From Microtetraspora sp. NBRC 13810 (GTDB lineage: Bacteria; Actinomycetota; Actinomycetes; Streptosporangiales; Streptosporangiaceae): a DNA stretch of 64,000 nucleotides. Shown here one piece after another: positions 60,596 to 64,000 of the stretch (position 1 is its first letter; each line of letters begins with the position of its first letter). A program made the translations under genes and the position numbers. Location: contig NZ_BSRQ01000010.1 of NCBI RefSeq assembly GCF_030268685.1, positions 124,001-188,000 of the forward strand, read 5' to 3'. The notes beneath the pieces were generated by a model that saw only the letters and a list, made by a program, of their open reading frames with translations, was not told where the DNA came from and did no database searches.

Positions 60596-61891
60596 ATGTC
60601 CCTGAGCTTCGATCTCGGTGGCAATGGCTTCGAAGAGGCGGAACGGAGGCTCACGGAGATGGGCGAAAACCTTTCTCTTCTCCGTTACTCGGGAAACTCG
60701 GTGACACTTCCGACGCTCGCTCTCGGCGTGGCCGGGGAGTGGCCGGCGCGGCATCAGTACACCGAGATCTGGAACACCCTGGCGGACGAGTTCCAGCACG
60801 GCAACAAGGAGGCCGCGACGATCGGCGACCTGCTGCGAGAGACTCGCCGTACGTACAAAGAAGCAGAGGGCGCCGCAGTACAGGGGGTGCTCAACGCGGT
60901 GACGAAGTCTCGGGCTGCCGGAGAGCGCCCCGCTGAAGACGATGACCCCTGGGATGGTCGAGAAGAGTATCCATCGTTCTCCGACTCCCTCGGCGACGCC
61001 GCCATGACGATCGCGCCGTGGCTCGCCGGAACGGCGGGCGCGCTCAGCGGAGCCGGCCTGCGGGCCGCCGCCGGCCACTGGAACGTCGAGGTGTCCGGCA
61101 GACGCCACAGCCTGATGTACAACATCGACCGGCTGAATGAGAGAGCGATCGACAAAGAGGCAAAGATGAAGGAGTCGCTCAGAAGATCTTCCGGGGTATG
61201 GGAGGAGCCCCTCCGCGACCCCCACTTCGAGCGGCATTACTTCCCCGGGGTGGCGGACGCGAAGGATCGTCTGGCGCAGGCCAAGTCCGATCTGGCCAAG
61301 TGGAGTGCGACCACCGAGCGTAACCTCAAGACGACGCGCACGTTCAGCTGGGCCACGGTGGCGGCCGGGCTCGCGTGGGCCTCGCTGATCATCCCGTCCG
61401 ACGAGACCCTGGACCAGGCGGTGCTCGGATGGCAGAAGCTCGCCTGGGACCTCGGGGAGATCTTCGGCCATGACACGGCGGCCGTGCGCGAGGCCGTGCT
61501 GAGTTCGTGGCAGGGAGCTTCGAGCTCGGACGCCGCCCGGCGCCTGCTGGAGTTCATCGCGGCGGGGAACGTGCTCACCGAGCGGGTGGCCCGCCTCTCG
61601 CGAGCACTCGCCGAGACAGTCGACGCGCTGAAGGGGGTTCACTGGGCCGCCATGCTCTTCTCCACGGTCGCCGGCGCGGCGATCGTCGCCTTCGGGCAGG
61701 CGGGCAAGCTGAATCCCCAGGCCAGAATGCTCACCGAGTTCCTGGGCTCGCGCCTCACCACCGTGATCCTGTTGATCGCGGGGATTGCCCCCAGCCTCAG
61801 CGCCGTAGGCGCCCACTGGTGGAATCTCCGCGACATCGACGTGTCGGTGAAGCTCGGCGACCGGGAGATCACCGGTTTTCGAAGGGCCTGA
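60596..61891 (+). CDS. EspC/WXG100-like membrane protein, possible type VII secretion substrate
   Basis: A 431-residue protein not matching one well-known family. The N-terminal ~110 residues resemble the ESX/EspC helical hairpin (TLADEFQHGNKEAATIGDLL, RRTYKEAEGAA). A second helical segment around residue 300-340 has a WXG-like turn, SSWQGASSSDAARRLLEF, followed by LTERVARLSRALAETVDAL. Hydrophobic stretches near 250, 350 and 385 could span the membrane (WAAMLFSTVAGAAIVAFG, LTTVILLIAGIAPSL). ATG 60596 follows GAAAGGGG. GC content is lower than neighbours, suggesting transfer. Polymorphic-toxin or ESX roles are inferred only. Confidence 0.72.
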   Translation: MSLSFDLGGNGFEEAERRLTEMGENLSLLRYSGNSVTLPTLALGVAGEWPARHQYTEIWNTLADEFQHGNKEAATIGDLLRETRRTYKEAEGAAVQGVLNAVTKSRAAGERPAEDDDPWDGREEYPSFSDSLGDAAMTIAPWLAGTAGALSGAGLRAAAGHWNVEVSGRRHSLMYNIDRLNERAIDKEAKMKESLRRSSGVWEEPLRDPHFERHYFPGVADAKDRLAQAKSDLAKWSATTERNLKTTRTFSWATVAAGLAWASLIIPSDETLDQAVLGWQKLAWDLGEIFGHDTAAVREAVLSSWQGASSSDAARRLLEFIAAGNVLTERVARLSRALAETVDALKGVHWAAMLFSTVAGAAIVAFGQAGKLNPQARMLTEFLGSRLTTVILLIAGIAPSLSAVGAHWWNLRDIDVSVKLGDREITGFRRA

Positions 61892-62052
61892 GAATCCGCA
61901 CGGCGCCACCCCCTCAGGGAAACCTTGGTCACGACATGTCCTGATTTGTGGGGATCCTGTCCATCTGTGGCTGGGTACCCGGCGAAACGGTCGGGCAGGC
62001 TGGAGATGTCGCAGGGGCCACCGGGTCCCTCCCGGAGGATCAGGAGTCAGCC

Positions 62053-62700
62053 ATGACGACGCAGGAGACCTCCGCGGCCGGCGTGACCGTGCCGGACACG
62101 CACCTCGCCGCCGCGGCCACCGAACTCGTCCGCGACACGACCAGCGAGCTGGTCTACCACCACTCCCGCCGGGTCTACTGGTGGGGCAGCCTCCAGGGCC
62201 GCAACCGCGGCCTGAGCTTCGACCCCGAACTGCTCTACATCGGCGCGATGTTCCACGACCTCGGCCTCGGCGTGAAGTTCCACGGCAGCGGCCGGCGGTT
62301 CGAGGTGGACAGCGCCGACGAGGCCCGCCGCTTCCTGCACGCCCACGGGGTGCCCGAGGACAGCGTCCGGCGGGTGTGGACGGCGATCGCGCTGCACACC
62401 ACGCCCGGCATCCCCGAGTTCATGGAGCCGGAGGTCGCGCTGGTCACGGCCGGGGTGGAGTACGACGTGCTGGGCATCGGCTACGACGACATCGGCCCCG
62501 AGGCCCGCGCCGAGATCACCGCGCTGCATCCGCGCCCCGACTTCAAGCGGCGGATCCTGCAGGCGTTCACCGACGGCATCGCCCCGAGGCCGGAGACCAC
62601 CTTCGGCAACGTGAAGGCGGATGTCCTCGCGCACTTCGTCCCCGGATTCCGGCGGGGCGACTTCGTCGAGACGATCCTGCGCTCACCGTGGCCGGAATGA
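62053..62700 (+). CDS. HD domain protein (cyanamide hydratase-like)
   Basis: A 215-residue HD-superfamily metal hydrolase. The first His is in YHHSRRVYWWG, the HD dyad in IGAMFHDLGLG, a further His in AIALHTTPGI, and Asp residues in GVEYDVLGIGYDDI. The arrangement resembles cyanamide hydratase and related actinobacterial HD proteins rather than nucleotide phosphohydrolases. ATG 62053 follows GAGGATCAGGAG. Stands alone, convergent with the CDF transporter. Substrate uncertain. Confidence 0.86.
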   Translation: MTTQETSAAGVTVPDTHLAAAATELVRDTTSELVYHHSRRVYWWGSLQGRNRGLSFDPELLYIGAMFHDLGLGVKFHGSGRRFEVDSADEARRFLHAHGVPEDSVRRVWTAIALHTTPGIPEFMEPEVALVTAGVEYDVLGIGYDDIGPEARAEITALHPRPDFKRRILQAFTDGIAPRPETTFGNVKADVLAHFVPGFRRGDFVETILRSPWPE

Positions 62701-62710
62701 CCGGGCGGTC

Positions 62711-63718
62711 TCACGCCTGGATCCGCCCGGTGTCCTCCTCCTCGCCGTCGCCCGCCACGGACGCGGTCGCGGGCTGGAGATAGACGGAGGAGACGAGGGG
62801 GACCCGGTCCCGGAGCCGGCTCTCCGTCCCGGCGAGCGCCTCTGCCGCCGTCTCCGTGCCGCCGGCCGAGGGGGCGAGGACGACCCGGGCGGCGACGAGC
62901 ACCTCGTCCGGGCCCAGGTGCATCGTGCGGAGCTGGGCGATGTCGCGGATCAGCGGATCGGCGTCCAGCACCTCCCGGATGGCCCGCCGCACCTCGGGGG
63001 ACGCCGACTCGCCGATGATCATGCTCTTCGTCTCCACGGCCAGCACGACCGCCACGGCGACCAGCAGCACGCCGATCGCGATCGACCCGAGGCCGTCGAA
63101 CATCGGCTCACCGGTGATCACCGTCGCGGCGACGCCGGCCAGCGCGAACACCAGGCCGAGCAGGGCGGCGGTGTCCTCCAGGATCAGCACCGGCAGCTCG
63201 GGCGCCTTGGCCTGCCGGATGAACTGCGCCCACGAGCGGTTCCTGCGCACCAGGTTGGACTCGCGCACCCCGGTGCGCAGCGACAGCGACTCCAGCACGA
63301 CGGCCACGAGCAGCACCCCGATCGCCCACGGCCAGCTCTCCAGCGGATGCGGATGGGTGACCTTCTCATATCCCTCGTACAGGGCGAACAGGCCGCCGCC
63401 GAAGAAGAGCACGACGGAGACGAGGAAGGCGTAGAAGTAGCGTTCCCGGCCGTGGCCGAACGGGTGGGCGGTGCTCGGCCCGCGGGCGGCCCGGCTGCGG
63501 CCGAGCAGCAGCAGGCCCTGGTTGCCGGTGTCGGCGACCGAGTGGATGCCCTCGGCCAGCATCGCCGAGGACCCGGTGAAGAGGAACGCGACGAACTTGC
63601 TGACCGCTATGCCGGCGTTCGCCGCCAGTGCCGCGATCGTGGCCACCGTGCCGCCGTCCTTCGCCACGCCGCCGTCACCCCCGTTCCAGAGCCCCGCACC
63701 AGGGACGATGATCGCCAC
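62711..63718 (-). CDS. cation diffusion facilitator (CDF) transporter
   Basis: This 335-residue inner-membrane metal efflux protein has six helices, with metal-site motifs MLAEGIHSVADTGNQ (helix 2) and LEDTAALLGLVFAL (helix 5), plus HPFGHGRERYFYAFL. The cytoplasmic C-terminal domain (RRAIREVLDADPLIRDI, LGPDEVLVAARVVL) is normal. It probably exports Zn or similar divalent ions by proton antiport. GTG 63718 is the longest start; GTG 63667 (VAKDGG) would fit the family start equally well. Confidence 0.9.
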   Translation of the reverse strand: MAIIVPGAGLWNGGDGGVAKDGGTVATIAALAANAGIAVSKFVAFLFTGSSAMLAEGIHSVADTGNQGLLLLGRSRAARGPSTAHPFGHGRERYFYAFLVSVVLFFGGGLFALYEGYEKVTHPHPLESWPWAIGVLLVAVVLESLSLRTGVRESNLVRRNRSWAQFIRQAKAPELPVLILEDTAALLGLVFALAGVAATVITGEPMFDGLGSIAIGVLLVAVAVVLAVETKSMIIGESASPEVRRAIREVLDADPLIRDIAQLRTMHLGPDEVLVAARVVLAPSAGGTETAAEALAGTESRLRDRVPLVSSVYLQPATASVAGDGEEEDTGRIQA

Positions 63719-63748
63719 TACCCATGCGCGGGACTCTCTACACCGTAG

Positions 63749-64000
63749 TCAGCCCACCAGCCGGTCGAGCCTGATGGGCAGGTCGCGCACCCGGACGCCG
63801 GTGGCGTGGTGGACGGCGTTGGCCACGGCGGCCGCGGTGCCGACGATGCCGATCTCGCCGATGCCCTTGGAACCCATCGGGTTGAGCCGGTCGTCCACCT
63901 CGTCGACCCAGTGCACCTCGATGTCGGGCACGTCGGCGCAGGCCGGGATGTGGTACTGGGCGAAGTCGTGGTTCAGGTAGTCGCCGAACTCCACGTCCAT
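63749..64000 (-). CDS. xanthine dehydrogenase-family molybdopterin-binding subunit, C-terminal part
   Basis: Only the last ~83 codons are in the window; the gene continues past 64000. FGDYLNHDFAQYHIPACADVPDIEVHWVD and NPMGSKGIGEIGIVGTAAAVANAVHHATG are the C-terminal blocks of molybdenum hydroxylase large subunits, with the catalytic Glu in GIGEIG. The protein would bind molybdopterin cytosine dinucleotide and act with FAD and Fe-S subunits, whose genes must lie outside the window. Confidence 0.88.
   Translation of the reverse strand: MDVEFGDYLNHDFAQYHIPACADVPDIEVHWVDEVDDRLNPMGSKGIGEIGIVGTAAAVANAVHHATGVRVRDLPIRLDRLVG

Overview
This 64 kb window is very GC-rich actinobacterial chromosome. It has GTG starts, dense ATGA/GTGA stop-start overlaps, a complete ergothioneine operon, mycobacterial-type glycosyltransferases (MgtA-like and GpgS), twin-arginine and lipoprotein exports, and many TetR/GntR/XRE regulators. 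A filamentous actinomycete, possibly Streptosporangiaceae, fits best; this is inferred from gene content, since no rRNA or taxonomic marker is present.

Layout: 0.1-0.9 kb SDR. 1.0-4.9 kb a coupled glycosyltransferase / SGNH hydrolase / MgtA-like glycosyltransferase unit with coding minisatellites. 5-14 kb a Tat-exported PhoX-like protein, a very large secreted subtilase, a secreted M14 carboxypeptidase and a DUF5996 protein. 14.2-16.5 kb a TetR-controlled MFS exporter. 16.6-18.4 kb a TPP riboswitch and thiC, closed by a strong terminator. 18.5-19.4 kb an ECF sigma factor and a zinc-finger anti-sigma. 19.5-25 kb egtABCDE. 25-29.3 kb an XRE regulator divergent from an NMT1-type lipoprotein and an O-methyltransferase. 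29.5-35.5 kb a FetB-like permease, a DUF2332 protein, cydAB, and a SpoIIE-type phosphatase with a small partner. 35.6-37.8 kb a GT4 enzyme and GpgS. 37.9-48.3 kb a carbohydrate catabolic locus: Gfo/Idh/MocA oxidoreductase, two related medium-chain dehydrogenases, a GH63-like hydrolase, two TIM-barrel isomerases/epimerases, a sugar ABC importer without its ATPase, and a ROK regulator. 48.6-51.2 kb a holin-like / DUF3618 pair and a PfkB kinase. 51.3-53.5 kb a decayed insertion sequence region carrying a nucleotidyltransferase. 53.5-56.3 kb GntR-trpA-trpB. 56.5-59.8 kb two TetR genes, each with palindromic operators beside its target gene. 59.8-64 kb a frameshifted kinase remnant, an EspC/WXG100-like membrane protein, an HD protein, a CDF transporter and the end of a molybdenum hydroxylase.

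The most unusual signals are: (1) two convergent genes at 39.9-40.3 kb that have lost their natural ends and read about 470 bp through each other; (2) short tandem repeats placed at stop codons, two of them (egtE and PfkB) being three 22-bp units that put TGA in all three reading frames; (3) an IS5-family transposase disabled by an exact 20-bp tandem duplication, inside a 1.95-kb segment with matching outer ends and flanking CTAG that also holds a nucleotidyltransferase; (4) a duplicated sigma/anti-sigma junction that creates a 14-codon mini-ORF linking the two genes; (5) the 38-48 kb glycoside locus, a candidate for an undescribed oxidation-based sugar pathway.
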